Origin: Streptomyces flavofungini
GTDB taxonomy: Bacteria; Actinomycetota; Actinomycetes; Streptomycetales; Streptomycetaceae
NCBI RefSeq assembly: GCF_014650815.1
Contig: NZ_BMVR01000007.1
Span: forward strand, 254,976-318,975
Direction of reading: 5' to 3'
DNA length: 64,000 bases
The notes beneath the pieces were generated by a model that saw nothing but the letters and a program-made list of their open reading frames with translations, did no database searches and was not told the DNA's origin. Below are positions 1 to 7,833 of this stretch, piece after piece. Position numbers and translations under genes: made by a program. How positions within the stretch are numbered: position 1 is the stretch's first letter; each line of letters begins with the position of its first letter.

Positions 1-330
1 CGCGCCGTCGAGCCGCTCGGCCTCCGCGGCCCACGCCTGGACCCGCTCGGTCGCCGATCGTCCCGCTTCCCCGAGGAGGGCGGCCGCCCCGTCCCGGGCG
101 ACGGGCCAGGCGTCCGTACCGATCGCCGCGGCGAGATGCTCGGCCGCGTCGCCGGCCGCCTCCGAGGCCTCGTCTACAGCCAGGCCCGAGGCGGTGGTGG
201 CAGCCAAGTCCGTGGCTTCGGTGGCAGTCACGGCCGCAGCCGCCTCCGCCCCTGCGGAGGCAACCACCTCCGAGCCCCGCTCACCCGTGCCGCGCGCTTC
301 CTCCGTGCCACCATGCGTGCCTTCGCCCAT
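1..330 (-). CDS. hypothetical Ala/Glu-rich protein, N-terminal part only
   Basis: The reverse strand is open from an ATG at 330 to the window edge, so only the first 110 residues are present. A purine-rich GGGGGAGG about 8 bases upstream is a good ribosome binding site and decides this start. The visible sequence is acidic and rich in Ala, Gly and Glu, with no signal peptide, membrane segment or recognised motif; it looks helical or disordered. Codon use has the strong third-position GC bias of the rest of the window. I do not recognise the family and infer no function; the rest of the gene lies outside the window. Confidence 0.5.
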   Translation of the reverse strand, partial: MGEGTHGGTEEARGTGERGSEVVASAGAEAAAAVTATEATDLAATTASGLAVDEASEAAGDAAEHLAAAIGTDAWPVARDGAAALLGEAGRSATERVQAWAAEAERLDGA

Positions 331-459
331 CAACGCCGCCTCCCCCGATGCGCCACGCCGCCGACGTCGTGAAGCTAGCAGCCGTGGCCGAGCGCAAGGA
401 GGCCCGTGGCGAGGCGCGGTCGGGCGGTGGCAGTGAAGGGGTCAGTGGAGCGCTCACGC

Positions 460-476
460 AGGGCGGGAAGCGCCCT
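460..476 (-). terminator. short GC hairpin, possible terminator of the NAD(P)-binding gene
   Basis: AGGGCG and CGCCCT are perfect complements around a five-base loop, 120 bases beyond the stop codon of the gene ending at 597. No T-tract follows, which is common in Streptomyces. The stem is only 6 bp, so the call is weak. Confidence 0.3.
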
Positions 477-596
477 CTGATGGGGCGGGAGTGCGTGCTG
501 CCGCGTGTGGGTACTGCTGGATGTTCCACCTGGACGCCACCGGCCCGCACGTGCCGGAAGGGGATACCTGGCCGCATGGCCCCGCGGAGCGCCCGG

Positions 597-1319
597 TCAG
601 GAGGCGGGGATGTCGGGGGAGCCGCCGCGGTGGGCGAGGGCGCTCGGGGTGAGACGGCCGACGATCGCCGGGGCCTCCTGGACGAGCGCGTCGTCGATGA
701 GGGCTTCGACCATGAACAGTGCGAAGTCCACCCGGCGCGTCAGGTCGCTGGCCAGGATCGGGTCGCCCACGTGTCGGCTCCACACGGGCAGGCCCTGGCT
801 GTCGCCCTCCTTCAGGGTGCTGCCGCGCACCACGGTCCACCGGGTGTCGCTGGCGAACACCCGGCGGCACGCCTCGACTTGGTCGTCGATCTCGACGGCG
901 CGGACGAGCTTGCCCAGGAGGGCGGCCACACGGACGCCGAGGGTGAACATCCGCGTGTACCGGTCCTTGCCGTCGCGCGTGATGTGCCAGCCGCAGGAGA
1001 AGACCAGGCGTGCGCCCGGCCGCGCGTGGTCGAGGACCGCCTGCGCCGTCCCCGACGCGTACTGCCGCACGCCCCAGGGCGCAAGGACCGTCAGCACCCC
1101 GTCGCACCCGGCGACCGCCCGCCGGATCACCTCCGGGTCGTCCGTGGGCCCGGGGACGACGGTCATCCGGCCTTCGAACGCGGTCAGCTTCGGCATGCTG
1201 CGCTCCCGGCACACGCCGACCACCTCGTAACCGCGCTCCAGCGCGTGCCGGACCAGGTACTGGCCGAGCTTCCCCGAAGCCCCGATGACGCAGACCTTCT
1301 TCACGTGATCCGTGTCCAT
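597..1319 (-). CDS. NAD(P)-binding, NmrA/atypical SDR-like protein
   Basis: A 240-residue single-domain protein opening with a beta strand and the glycine-rich dinucleotide motif GASGKLGQ (about residues 13-20), the pattern of NmrA-like atypical short-chain dehydrogenases. The middle has the family's segment ending in 'VLTVLAPWG' where the nucleotide contacts the fold. The classical YxxxK dyad is not obvious, so it may be a redox sensor or an atypical reductase rather than a normal dehydrogenase. It starts at an ATG preceded by GAAGGG and is divergent from the TetR gene at 1413, with two tandem palindromes between them. The likely arrangement is therefore that the TetR protein represses this gene. 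Substrate unknown. Confidence 0.8.
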   Translation of the reverse strand: MDTDHVKKVCVIGASGKLGQYLVRHALERGYEVVGVCRERSMPKLTAFEGRMTVVPGPTDDPEVIRRAVAGCDGVLTVLAPWGVRQYASGTAQAVLDHARPGARLVFSCGWHITRDGKDRYTRMFTLGVRVAALLGKLVRAVEIDDQVEACRRVFASDTRWTVVRGSTLKEGDSQGLPVWSRHVGDPILASDLTRRVDFALFMVEALIDDALVQEAPAIVGRLTPSALAHRGGSPDIPAS

Positions 1320-1345
1320 GGCGCAGCCCTTCGCCGGAATGCGGA

Positions 1346-1384
1346 CCTTATGGTGTAAGGCAAGCTAGCCTTATGCTGTAAGGC
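1346..1384. promoter_or_regulatory. two tandem palindromes, probable TetR operators
   Basis: CCTTA-tggtg-TAAGG (1346-1360) and GCCTTA-tgctg-TAAGGC (1368-1384) are two perfect inverted repeats with the same 5-base spacer, centred 23 bases apart (about two helical turns). They lie in the 93-base gap between the divergent NAD(P)-binding gene and the tetR gene, where they could control both promoters. Binding by the adjacent regulator is inferred. Confidence 0.75.
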
Positions 1385-1412
1385 GGTCAAGGGGAGTGCT
1401 GAGGAGGTACGC

Positions 1413-2141
1413 ATGCCTGAGACGGGCAAAGGGCGGCGCGAGACTCCGGCGCGCACTGAGCGCACTGAGCGCACTGAGCGCACTTCGCGTACTGAGCGCA
1501 CTCCGCTCAGCCGTGAGCGGGTGATCCGTGCGGCGGTGGCGGTCGCGGACGAGAAGGGTCCGGCCGCGCTCACCATGCGGGCCGTCGCCGAACCGCTGGG
1601 CGTCGAGGCGATGTCGCTCTACCACCACGTCGCGGGCCGGGAGGACGTCCTCGACGGCATGGTGGACGTGGTGTTCGGCGAGATCGACCTGCCGCCGCGC
1701 GACACGGACTGGAAGAGCGCCATGCGCCACCGCGCGGCCTCCGCCCGCACCGTGCTCCGGCGCCACCCCTGGGCCGTCGCCCTGATGGACTCCCGTTCCC
1801 GGCCCGGCCCGGCGACCCTGCGCCACCACGACGCGGTCATCGGCGCGTTGCGCGCCGGAGGCTTCTCCGTCGCGATGACGGCGCACGCCGTCTCGCTGAT
1901 CGACAGCTATCTGTACGGCTTCGTGATCCAGGAGCTGAGCCTGCCGTTCAGCGACTCGGCGGAACGGGACGAGGCCGCGGGCGCCCTCCTGAGTGACCTG
2001 CCGGCCGACACCTACCCCCACCTCACCGAGCTCGCCACCGAGCACGCCCTCAAGCCCGGCTACGACTACGCCGACGAGTTCACCTTCGGCCTCACCCTCA
2101 TCCTCGACGCCCTGCACCCGGACGGGAGCGCGAGAGCCTAG
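1413..2141 (+). CDS. TetR/AcrR-family transcriptional regulator
   Basis: A 242-residue protein. After a short N-terminal tail comes a typical TetR helix-turn-helix (about residues 32-78), with 'LTMRAVAEPLGVEAMSLYHH' as helices 2-3, followed by an all-helical ligand-binding domain of the tetracycline-repressor C-terminal type. The ATG follows a strong GAGGAGG. The tail at residues 13-30 is a low-complexity run of Arg-Thr-Glu/Ser units encoded by a 9-bp tandem repeat, which may vary in length between strains. The gene is divergent from the NAD(P)-binding protein and most likely represses it and itself through the two palindromes at 1346-1384. The ligand cannot be guessed. The next gene starts 15 bases after its stop and may be co-transcribed. 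Confidence 0.92.
   Translation: MPETGKGRRETPARTERTERTERTSRTERTPLSRERVIRAAVAVADEKGPAALTMRAVAEPLGVEAMSLYHHVAGREDVLDGMVDVVFGEIDLPPRDTDWKSAMRHRAASARTVLRRHPWAVALMDSRSRPGPATLRHHDAVIGALRAGGFSVAMTAHAVSLIDSYLYGFVIQELSLPFSDSAERDEAAGALLSDLPADTYPHLTELATEHALKPGYDYADEFTFGLTLILDALHPDGSARA
1451..1502 (+). repeat. 9-bp tandem repeat inside the tetR coding region
   Basis: CGCACTGAG is repeated about five times, one unit slightly degenerate. It encodes the Arg-Thr-Glu run at the N-terminus of the TetR protein and, being a multiple of three, can expand without a frameshift. Confidence 0.85.
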
Positions 2142-2155
2142 GTGGTCTGCGCGAC

Positions 2156-2953
2156 ATGATCAACTCATCTGCGGGTTCTGATGACGCCGAGGTGGCGATA
2201 GCCGGGGCGCGTGCCGGCGCGGACGTGGTGCGGACCTTGTACGGTCAGCGGCTCACGCGCGTCGACAAGGGCGACGGGGACTTCGCCACCGCCGCCGACA
2301 TCCAGGCGGAGCAGGCGATCCTCGACGTGATCCGGACCGCCCGGCCCGAGGACGCGGTGCTCGGCGAGGAGGGCGGCCGGCACGGCGCCGCCGACGCCGA
2401 GCGCCGGTGGCTGGTGGACCCCTTGTGCGGGACGTTGAACTACGCCGTCGGCAGCATGCTGGTGGCGGTCAACGTGGCACTGCGCGGCGGAGCGGCGGCG
2501 GTGGCCGACCCGTTCAGCGGCGAGGTGTTCGGCACCGACGGCACGTCCGCCTGGGTGCGGCAGGACGGCGCCGACGCCCCGCTGGTGCCGACGCCCGCCA
2601 CGCAGTTGGTGGACGTCAACCTCGATCCGCCGTTCCCGGGCGCACCCGGGTTCCGGGCCGTCGACCTGCTCGCCCACCCCGACTTCAGCGCACGGTTCCG
2701 GCCACGGGTCGTGTCCACCACGCTGGCGCTGGCCTGGGTCGCGGCCGGCAAACGGGCCGCGTACGTCACCGACGGCGGTGACCTCTCAGGGAGCGTCCAC
2801 TTCGCCGCCGGGATCGCACTCTGCCGGGCCGCGGGCTGCGTCGTCACGGGGATCGACGGCGCCCCGCTCGGGCAGGCAGGTCGCGGACTGCTCGCAGCCG
2901 CCGACGCCGACACCCACGGGCAGCTCATGTCGATGATCCGCGGCGGAGGCTGA
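2156..2953 (+). CDS. inositol monophosphatase family protein with altered metal-binding motifs
   Basis: 265 residues with the inositol monophosphatase fold order: an N-terminal helix, 'ATAADIQAEQ' (about 44-53), 'GEEGG' (70-74) carrying the first metal-ligand glutamate, 'WLVDPLCGTLNY' (85-96), and a C-terminal Ala-Ala-Gly segment (217-219). Active members carry WxVDPxDGTxNF and a second WDxAAG motif. Here the second Asp of motif A is Cys91 and the WD of motif B is Val214-His215. Two of the expected metal ligands are therefore missing, and the protein may be inactive, use different chemistry or act as a regulator. It follows tetR by 15 bases, so it may belong to the same transcript. Start ATG chosen by position; the ribosome binding site is weak. 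Confidence 0.8.
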   Translation: MINSSAGSDDAEVAIAGARAGADVVRTLYGQRLTRVDKGDGDFATAADIQAEQAILDVIRTARPEDAVLGEEGGRHGAADAERRWLVDPLCGTLNYAVGSMLVAVNVALRGGAAAVADPFSGEVFGTDGTSAWVRQDGADAPLVPTPATQLVDVNLDPPFPGAPGFRAVDLLAHPDFSARFRPRVVSTTLALAWVAAGKRAAYVTDGGDLSGSVHFAAGIALCRAAGCVVTGIDGAPLGQAGRGLLAAADADTHGQLMSMIRGGG

Positions 2954-3081
2954 CGCGGCCTCAACGAGGCGGGTCACGAGTACGTCGACGTGGACGACTG
3001 GGCGGCGACAGCCATAGGTACGAACGACCGGCTGGATCGGGGTGGTCCGGTACTGCGGTGCGGGACGTAGGCTCGTGCGCC

Positions 3082-4608
3082 ATGGGTGAACGCTCGCGCG
3101 TCCTGGGAGAGAGTTCGTGCGTCACGGGCGGGGGGCGACGCACGCGCCGCCTCGGCCTGGCGGCCCTGGTCGCGTTGCTCGTCACCGCGTTGCTGGGCGC
3201 GGGCCTGGCATCGGCCGAAGGGCGCGTACGCGGTGGCTCGACTGCCGGAGGCGGCGCCGGGATCGGGTCCGCCACCCCGGCCGCCGGCACCATCCCCCGT
3301 CTCACCGACGACCGAGGCCGCACCCTCACCCTGCGCGGCTGGAACGTCGAGGACAAACAGCACACCGGCCCGGACGCCCTCAGCGCCATCACCGAACGGC
3401 ACTTCGCCGACCTGCGCGCCAACGGCTTCAACTTCACCCGTCTGCTGGTCTTCTGGGACGACCTGGAGCCGCGGCGCGGCCAGTACAGCGAGGCGTACCT
3501 GCGCAAGATCCGCCGGATCCTCGACTGGGCCGACACCTACGGGATCCACGTCCTCATCGACGCCCACCAGGACGTCTTCGGGCCGGCGTTCGGCCACCGC
3601 GGCATCCCGGCGTGGGCGACCCGCACCGACGGCCTGCCGTTCACGCCGCACCCCGACGACTGGTTCTCCGAGTACTTCGAGCCCGCCGTCCAGTGCGCCT
3701 TCACCCACCTCTACGAGGACGCCGACCTGCGCCGCGCCCAGGAACGCATGTGGCGCCTGCTGGCCGACCGCTTCGGCACCCACCCCGCCGTCCTCGGCTA
3801 CGACCTGATCAACGAACCGATGGGGGAGCTGCGCGCGGGCGAGGACTTGGCGACCGCCGCCCGCCGCATCGAGGCCACGCACCTCACCCCGATGTACAAC
3901 CGCCTCGCCGCCGCCATCCGCACCCAGGACCGCGAGAACTGGCTGTTCGTCGAGCCGACCCCGATCGTCGGCGAAGGCGTGCCCACCGGCCTCGGCCGCA
4001 TCCGGGACAAACGGGTCGTGTACGCCCCGCACTTCTACAACGCCGCGATGGAGGCGGGCGCCGACTACGACCCCGCCGCGGGCTGGATCACGGCGTACGA
4101 GAACGCCGTCACCGCCTACCCGCGCCAGCAGTCGATCCCGGTCGTCGTGGGGGAGTGGGGCCCGCTGAACAGCGGACTGCCGAACATGCGCCGCTTCCAC
4201 GACGACGCCCTCGCCTCGTTCACCCGCTACGCGTCGGGGTGGGCGGCGTACGTCTGGTGCTACGGCGGCGGCTACTGCGCCCTCGACGGCGACGGCCGCT
4301 TCCGTACGAACAAGGAGCGCACCGCCACGCCGTACGCCCCTGCGGTCGCGGGCGCGGTGCGGGCCGAGGCCCACGACGTGCGACGCGGCACGTACCGCCT
4401 CGCCTACCGGGCGGCGAAGCGGCCGGACACCACGTTGCTGTCCCTGCCGCCGAGCGCCGGCGGGTGGCGGATCGCCGTGTCGGGCCGCGAGGCGTGGGTC
4501 AGTACGCGGAGCGTGGCGCCCGGGCGGGCCCGGCAGGTGTGGGCTGGGGCGCCCGGCGGTACCGACGTGGTCGTGACGGTACGGCCGGGCGCCGCCGGAC
4601 GTGACTGA
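3082..4608 (+). CDS. secreted glycoside hydrolase family 5, endoglycoceramidase-like
   Basis: About 508 residues. Residues 1-45 form a signal peptide: a basic stretch, then a Leu/Ala-rich core ending near ASA. The catalytic TIM barrel starts at 'LTLRGWNVEDKQH' and contains 'LIDAHQDVFG', the acid/base glutamate in 'YDLINEPMGE' and the nucleophile glutamate in 'VVGEWGPLNSG'. The wording is that of GH5 endoglycoceramidase/endoglycosylceramidase-type enzymes, which cleave the oligosaccharide from glycolipids or related beta-glucosides. The last 90 residues form a beta-rich C-terminal domain. A GTG at 3058 is in frame, but the ATG at 3082 puts the signal peptide in a normal position. The exact substrate is uncertain. 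It runs convergently towards the small gene ending at 4621. Confidence 0.85.
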   Translation: MGERSRVLGESSCVTGGGRRTRRLGLAALVALLVTALLGAGLASAEGRVRGGSTAGGGAGIGSATPAAGTIPRLTDDRGRTLTLRGWNVEDKQHTGPDALSAITERHFADLRANGFNFTRLLVFWDDLEPRRGQYSEAYLRKIRRILDWADTYGIHVLIDAHQDVFGPAFGHRGIPAWATRTDGLPFTPHPDDWFSEYFEPAVQCAFTHLYEDADLRRAQERMWRLLADRFGTHPAVLGYDLINEPMGELRAGEDLATAARRIEATHLTPMYNRLAAAIRTQDRENWLFVEPTPIVGEGVPTGLGRIRDKRVVYAPHFYNAAMEAGADYDPAAGWITAYENAVTAYPRQQSIPVVVGEWGPLNSGLPNMRRFHDDALASFTRYASGWAAYVWCYGGGYCALDGDGRFRTNKERTATPYAPAVAGAVRAEAHDVRRGTYRLAYRAAKRPDTTLLSLPPSAGGWRIAVSGREAWVSTRSVAPGRARQVWAGAPGGTDVVVTVRPGAAGRD

Positions 4609-4620
4609 GACTGCCCGCTC

Positions 4621-4809
4621 TCAGTGGCGGTGGTGGTCGCGCCGCACCCTGATCGACCCCGGCAGATGCAGCGACGACTCGCGCCGTCCGTCGGAGTTGA
4701 TGGTGTGGTGCCCGTGCTTCCCGCCCAGCGTGATCGACCACTTGCGGCCGTTGATCTTCAGTCGGACACCCGGAAAGATCCGGAACGACTTGTGGAACGT
4801 GATGGACAT
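4621..4809 (-). CDS. small DUF4236-like protein
   Basis: 62 residues, starting at an ATG preceded by GGGGGAG. The N-terminal 'SITFHKSFRIFPGVRL' followed by a basic, strand-rich segment is the pattern I associate with DUF4236 ('F-KS-KI-PGVRLN'), a short domain of unknown function found alone or at the N-terminus of larger proteins. The tail is rich in Arg and His. No signal or membrane segment is seen. The function of the family is unknown, and the neighbours give no hint. Confidence 0.7.
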   Translation of the reverse strand: MSITFHKSFRIFPGVRLKINGRKWSITLGGKHGHHTINSDGRRESSLHLPGSIRVRRDHHRH

Positions 4810-5011
4810 GGCTCCCCCTCGAACTCCTATGACCGTACCGGGAGTTGCTCCGGCGCGGTGCATACCCCGTCCCGAACACCCTGGCGCACGCACCCCGCCC
4901 TGAGACGCTCCCGACGGAACCCGTAGCCAGCCCGTGACAATGCGTCGGGGCCTCGTCCTCGCTGTGGGCGTCCGCCGTCGACATCCCCGACGGCCGGCGC
5001 AGTCGGCCTGG

Positions 5012-5434
5012 TCAGCCGTTGTACGGGGCGGTGACGTCCAGGACCCAGGTCACGCCGAAGCGGTCGGTGAGCATGCCGTACAGCGGGGCCCACTGGGCGG
5101 GTTCCAGGGGCCGCACCACCGTCGAGCCCTGCGCCAGCCGCTGCCACAAGGTGGTGATCTCGTCGGCGTCGTCACCGCGTACGGAGACGAAGAACGGCTT
5201 GTCCCCCTGGTTCCACGGCAGCTCGGAGGGCACGTCGTAGGCCATGACGTGGAAGCCGTTGTCCCCGGCCACCTCGCCCCACATCACCCAGTCCGCCTCG
5301 TTCTCGTTCCGCACGTTACCGGCGTCCTTGTAGGTGATCGCGACGGTGCGGCCGCCGAAGACGGACTGGTAGAAGTCCAGCGCCTGACGCGCGTCGCCCC
5401 GGAAATTGAGGTGGGTGGTGGTCGTGACGGACAT
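5012..5434 (-). CDS. VOC-family protein, PhnB/YjdN-like
   Basis: 140 residues beginning MSVTTTTHLNFRGDARQALD, the N-terminus of PhnB-like VOC (glyoxalase/bleomycin-resistance fold) proteins. 'FYQSVFGG', 'WGEVAGDNGFHVMAYDVP' and the final 'DRFGVTWVLD' are family signatures, and the length fits a single-fold unit of two beta-alpha-beta-beta-beta repeats. The family is often misnamed 3-demethylubiquinone-9 methyltransferase; the true reaction is unknown. It is divergent from the WYL regulator at 5551, with a perfect palindrome between, so control by that regulator is likely. The ATG at 5434 is chosen because the family N-terminus starts there; upstream in-frame sequence runs into the operator region. 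Confidence 0.85.
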   Translation of the reverse strand: MSVTTTTHLNFRGDARQALDFYQSVFGGRTVAITYKDAGNVRNENEADWVMWGEVAGDNGFHVMAYDVPSELPWNQGDKPFFVSVRGDDADEITTLWQRLAQGSTVVRPLEPAQWAPLYGMLTDRFGVTWVLDVTAPYNG

Positions 5435-5522
5435 CTGGAAGCCCCTTGCTCTCGGTTCGATGGATGAGCGCCACACGCATACGTCCTCGGTGGCTGTGGT
5501 TCCACCGTCGCAGAGGTAGCGG

Positions 5523-5538
5523 ACAGGATGTGTCCTGT
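5523..5538. promoter_or_regulatory. palindrome between VOC and WYL-regulator genes, probable operator
   Basis: ACAGGA-tgtg-TCCTGT is a perfect inverted repeat located 13 bases before the WYL-regulator start and about 90 bases before the divergent VOC gene. Its place suggests autoregulation and control of the VOC gene. Binding is inferred. Confidence 0.65.
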
Positions 5539-5550
5539 ACTGCGGGCACA

Positions 5551-6630
5551 ATGGCGGGCATGCAGAAAACGTCCTCGCGGCTGCTCGCTCTGCTGTCGCT
5601 GCTTCAGGTGCGCCGCGGCTGGTCCGGCGCGGATCTCGCCGCGCGGTTGGAGGTCACCGAGCGCACGGTGCGCCGCGACGTCGACCGCCTGCGCGACCTG
5701 GGCTACCCGGTCGTCGCCTTCAAGGGGCCCGCCGGCGGGTACCGTCTGGACGCGGGCGCGGATCTGCCGCCGCTGCTGTTCGACGACGACCAGGCCATCG
5801 CGCTGGCCGTCGCCCTGCAAACCGTCACGGTCGGCGGTGCGGTCGCCCATGACGCCGCCCGCGCCCTGAGCACCCTTCAGCAGGTCATGCCGTCCCGACT
5901 GCGCCAGCGCATCGAGATGCTGTGTGTCACGGCCGTGCACCCGCCCGAAAGCCGGGACACGGCACCCGTCGACACCCAAGTCCTGGTGGACGTGGGCGCG
6001 GCCGTCCACGCCCACGCGGAACTCCGCTTCGACTACGCCGTAGACCGGGTAGCCGCAGACCGTCCAGCCGCCGACCGGCCATGCGCAGACGACCGGCCCC
6101 GCCGGGTGCAACCGCATCACCTGGTCACCTGGTACGGCCGCTGGTACCTCCTGGCCTGGGACCTGGATCGTGCGGACTGGCGGACCTTCCGCGTCGACCG
6201 TATCCACCCCCGCACGCCCACCGGCCCGCGCTTCACCCCGCGCGCACTGCCCGGGGGCACCGTGTCCGAGTTCGTCACCAGTCGCTTCCGCGGCAGCGAC
6301 GGCACGAGTACTGAATGGCCCTGCACGGGCGAAGTCGTCCTCGACCTCCCCGCCCCCGCCGTCGCCGGCTTCGCCCGGGACGGCATCGTCGAAGCGCTCG
6401 CCCCCGGCCGCTGCCGCCTCGTCCTCGGATCCTGGTCGTGGACCGGCCTGGCCGCCGCCATCGGCCGCTTCGACGCCGACATCGAAGTCATCGGCCCGCC
6501 CGAACTCACCAGCGCGTTCGCGCACCTCGCCGAGCGCTACGCCAAGGCTGTCGGCAACTCCGTCGGCAACTCCGGATCGCGCACCGCCGGCTCTCGCATG
6601 CCCAACCTGCCCATAAATAAAGGCAGGTGA
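5551..6630 (+). CDS. HTH/WYL-domain transcriptional regulator (YafY-like)
   Basis: About 359 residues. The N-terminal DeoR-type winged helix has 'SRLLALLSLLQVRRGWSGAD' and 'LEVTERTVRRDVDRLRDLGY', the signature of YafY/PafB-like regulators. It is followed by the bridging segment 'FKGPAGGYRLDAGADLPPL', the WYL domain with 'VTWYGRWYLLAWDLDRADWR' (the W-Y-L motif) and a WCX-type C-terminal domain. WYL domains sense small molecules or nucleic acids. ATGs at 5551 and 5560 are both possible; neither has a convincing ribosome binding site and the operator is very close, so the mRNA may be leaderless. The VOC protein is the probable target. The tail contains a short duplicated Gly-Asn-Ser unit. Confidence 0.9.
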   Translation: MAGMQKTSSRLLALLSLLQVRRGWSGADLAARLEVTERTVRRDVDRLRDLGYPVVAFKGPAGGYRLDAGADLPPLLFDDDQAIALAVALQTVTVGGAVAHDAARALSTLQQVMPSRLRQRIEMLCVTAVHPPESRDTAPVDTQVLVDVGAAVHAHAELRFDYAVDRVAADRPAADRPCADDRPRRVQPHHLVTWYGRWYLLAWDLDRADWRTFRVDRIHPRTPTGPRFTPRALPGGTVSEFVTSRFRGSDGTSTEWPCTGEVVLDLPAPAVAGFARDGIVEALAPGRCRLVLGSWSWTGLAAAIGRFDADIEVIGPPELTSAFAHLAERYAKAVGNSVGNSGSRTAGSRMPNLPINKGR

Positions 6631-6957
6631 CGGTTCCCGCATACGGGACGGCTCGCGCTGCGCCCGTACGCCGATCCGCACGCCGTCCGCGTCACGGGCG
6701 AGCTGGCCCGCGCGGCCGGGCTGGGCGCCCGCCAGGTGTTGGCGGTGGCGGAGGCGATGGAGCGCGGCCCTCGCGTCGCGGCGGCCCTGGCCGCGGCCCG
6801 CGGGCCGCGCGGACACGCCAGCCACCACGGCCCCGCTCACGCGCCGCGCGGACACGCCAGCCACCACGGCCCCGCTCACGCGCCGCGCGGACACGCCAGC
6901 CACCACGGCCCCGCTCACGCGCCGCTGACCCGGCTCGCGCAGGGCGCCGCCGGGTGA
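6631..6957 (+). pseudogene. remnant coding stretch with 13-residue repeats
   Basis: Immediately after the WYL stop, the same frame stays open to 6957 but has no start codon until GTG 6736. The first part reads 'GRLALRPYADPHAVRVTGEL' and then a helical stretch, which has the flavour of a STAS/anti-sigma-antagonist domain; the match is too short to be sure. The rest is three copies of RGHASHHGPAHAP. It is either the broken 3' end of a lost gene or a short protein of about 73 residues starting at 6736. No ribosome binding site supports the latter. The remaining sequence up to 7020 holds only the MerR promoter. Confidence 0.35.
6802..6918 (+). repeat. 39-bp tandem repeat, three copies
   Basis: Three almost identical 39-bp units (6802-6840, 6841-6879, 6880-6918; only the first few bases of the first differ). 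Each encodes 13 residues rich in His, Pro and Ala. Near-identity indicates recent expansion or slippage. Confidence 0.9.
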
Positions 6958-6984
6958 CCCGGTCGCCCGTACGGGCCCGACGCT

Positions 6985-7009
6985 GGACTCTCCCACGGTG
7001 GGAAGGTCC
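6985..7009 (+). promoter_or_regulatory. MerR-type operator/promoter
   Basis: A 25-base imperfect palindrome with outer arms GGAC...GTCC and inner arms CTCCCA...TGGGAAG, ending 11 bases before the merR start. This is the layout of promoters with an over-long spacer that MerR proteins twist and activate. Confidence 0.65.
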
Positions 7010-7020
7010 ACGATGAGGAC

Positions 7021-7833
7021 GTGCACGACGACCTTCTCACCATCGGGCGCTTCGCCCGCCTGTGCCGGCTCAGCGTCAAGCAACTGCGGCACTACGACGA
7101 CGTAGGGCTGTTGGCGCCGGTCCGCGTGGACGGCGCCTCCGGATACCGCTACTACGCGCCCGAACAGGCGGGGGACGCCCTGGCCATCGCCCTGCTGCGC
7201 GAGCTGGACCTCCCCTTGGCAGTGATCGCCCGGGCCCTGGCCGCCGGGCCCGAGGACAGGGCGCGGATCCTGCGCGCCGAGCGGGACCGGCTGGCCGAGC
7301 GGATCGGCCGGGACCAGGCGCGGCTGGGGCTTCTGGAGCGGCTGGCGGAGGGCGGCCTGCCCGGCTACGACGTGAGCTTGAGCAGGGAGCCGGAGCGACG
7401 CCTCGCCGTGGTGCGAGGGGTGTGTGCCCCCGCGGAGATCGGCGAGCGTTTCGCGGCGTGCGTGGGGCCGCTGTTCGCCGGGCTCGGCGCGGCGGGCACG
7501 GTGTGGGAGCCGCCGCTGTGGGGGCTGTACCCGCTGGACCTGGAGGACCGGATGGAGATCGCCGTCGGCGTGGAGCTGCCGCGGCACGGGGCGGAGCCGC
7601 CCGGCCAGGACGTCGAGACGCTGCCCGGCGCACTCGTCGCCGAGACCCTGCACCTCGGGCCCTACGCCCAACTGCCGTTGGCCTACAACGCGCTCTTCGC
7701 CGCCGTCCACGAGCGCGGCCTGAGCCCGCGGGCGCCCGTACGCGAGGCCTACCTCGTCGGACCGGCCGAGGCGCCGCCGGAAGAACTGATGACCCGGCTG
7801 ATCGTCCCCGTAGAGGAAGAAGGCACGACATGA
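7021..7833 (+). CDS. MerR-family regulator with GyrI-like effector domain
   Basis: 270 residues. The N-terminal MerR winged helix reads 'LLTIGRFARLCRLSVKQLRHYDDVGLLAP' and 'SGYRYYAPEQ'; a dimerisation coiled coil follows (about 75-115); the rest resembles the GyrI-like drug-binding fold of BmrR-type regulators, including a conserved-looking Glu late in the domain. Such proteins sense bulky cationic or aromatic compounds. Start GTG 7021, preceded by GAGG; the palindrome at 6985-7009 fits autoregulation. The next gene overlaps it by four bases (ATGA), so the two are translated together and the downstream BtrH-like protein is the likely response gene. Confidence 0.92.
   Translation: MHDDLLTIGRFARLCRLSVKQLRHYDDVGLLAPVRVDGASGYRYYAPEQAGDALAIALLRELDLPLAVIARALAAGPEDRARILRAERDRLAERIGRDQARLGLLERLAEGGLPGYDVSLSREPERRLAVVRGVCAPAEIGERFAACVGPLFAGLGAAGTVWEPPLWGLYPLDLEDRMEIAVGVELPRHGAEPPGQDVETLPGALVAETLHLGPYAQLPLAYNALFAAVHERGLSPRAPVREAYLVGPAEAPPEELMTRLIVPVEEEGTT

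Noticed and set aside
5284..7710. 808-codon minus-strand frame across the WYL and MerR genes
   Set aside because: Low-complexity mirror translation; both plus-strand genes are clear regulators with operators at their starts.
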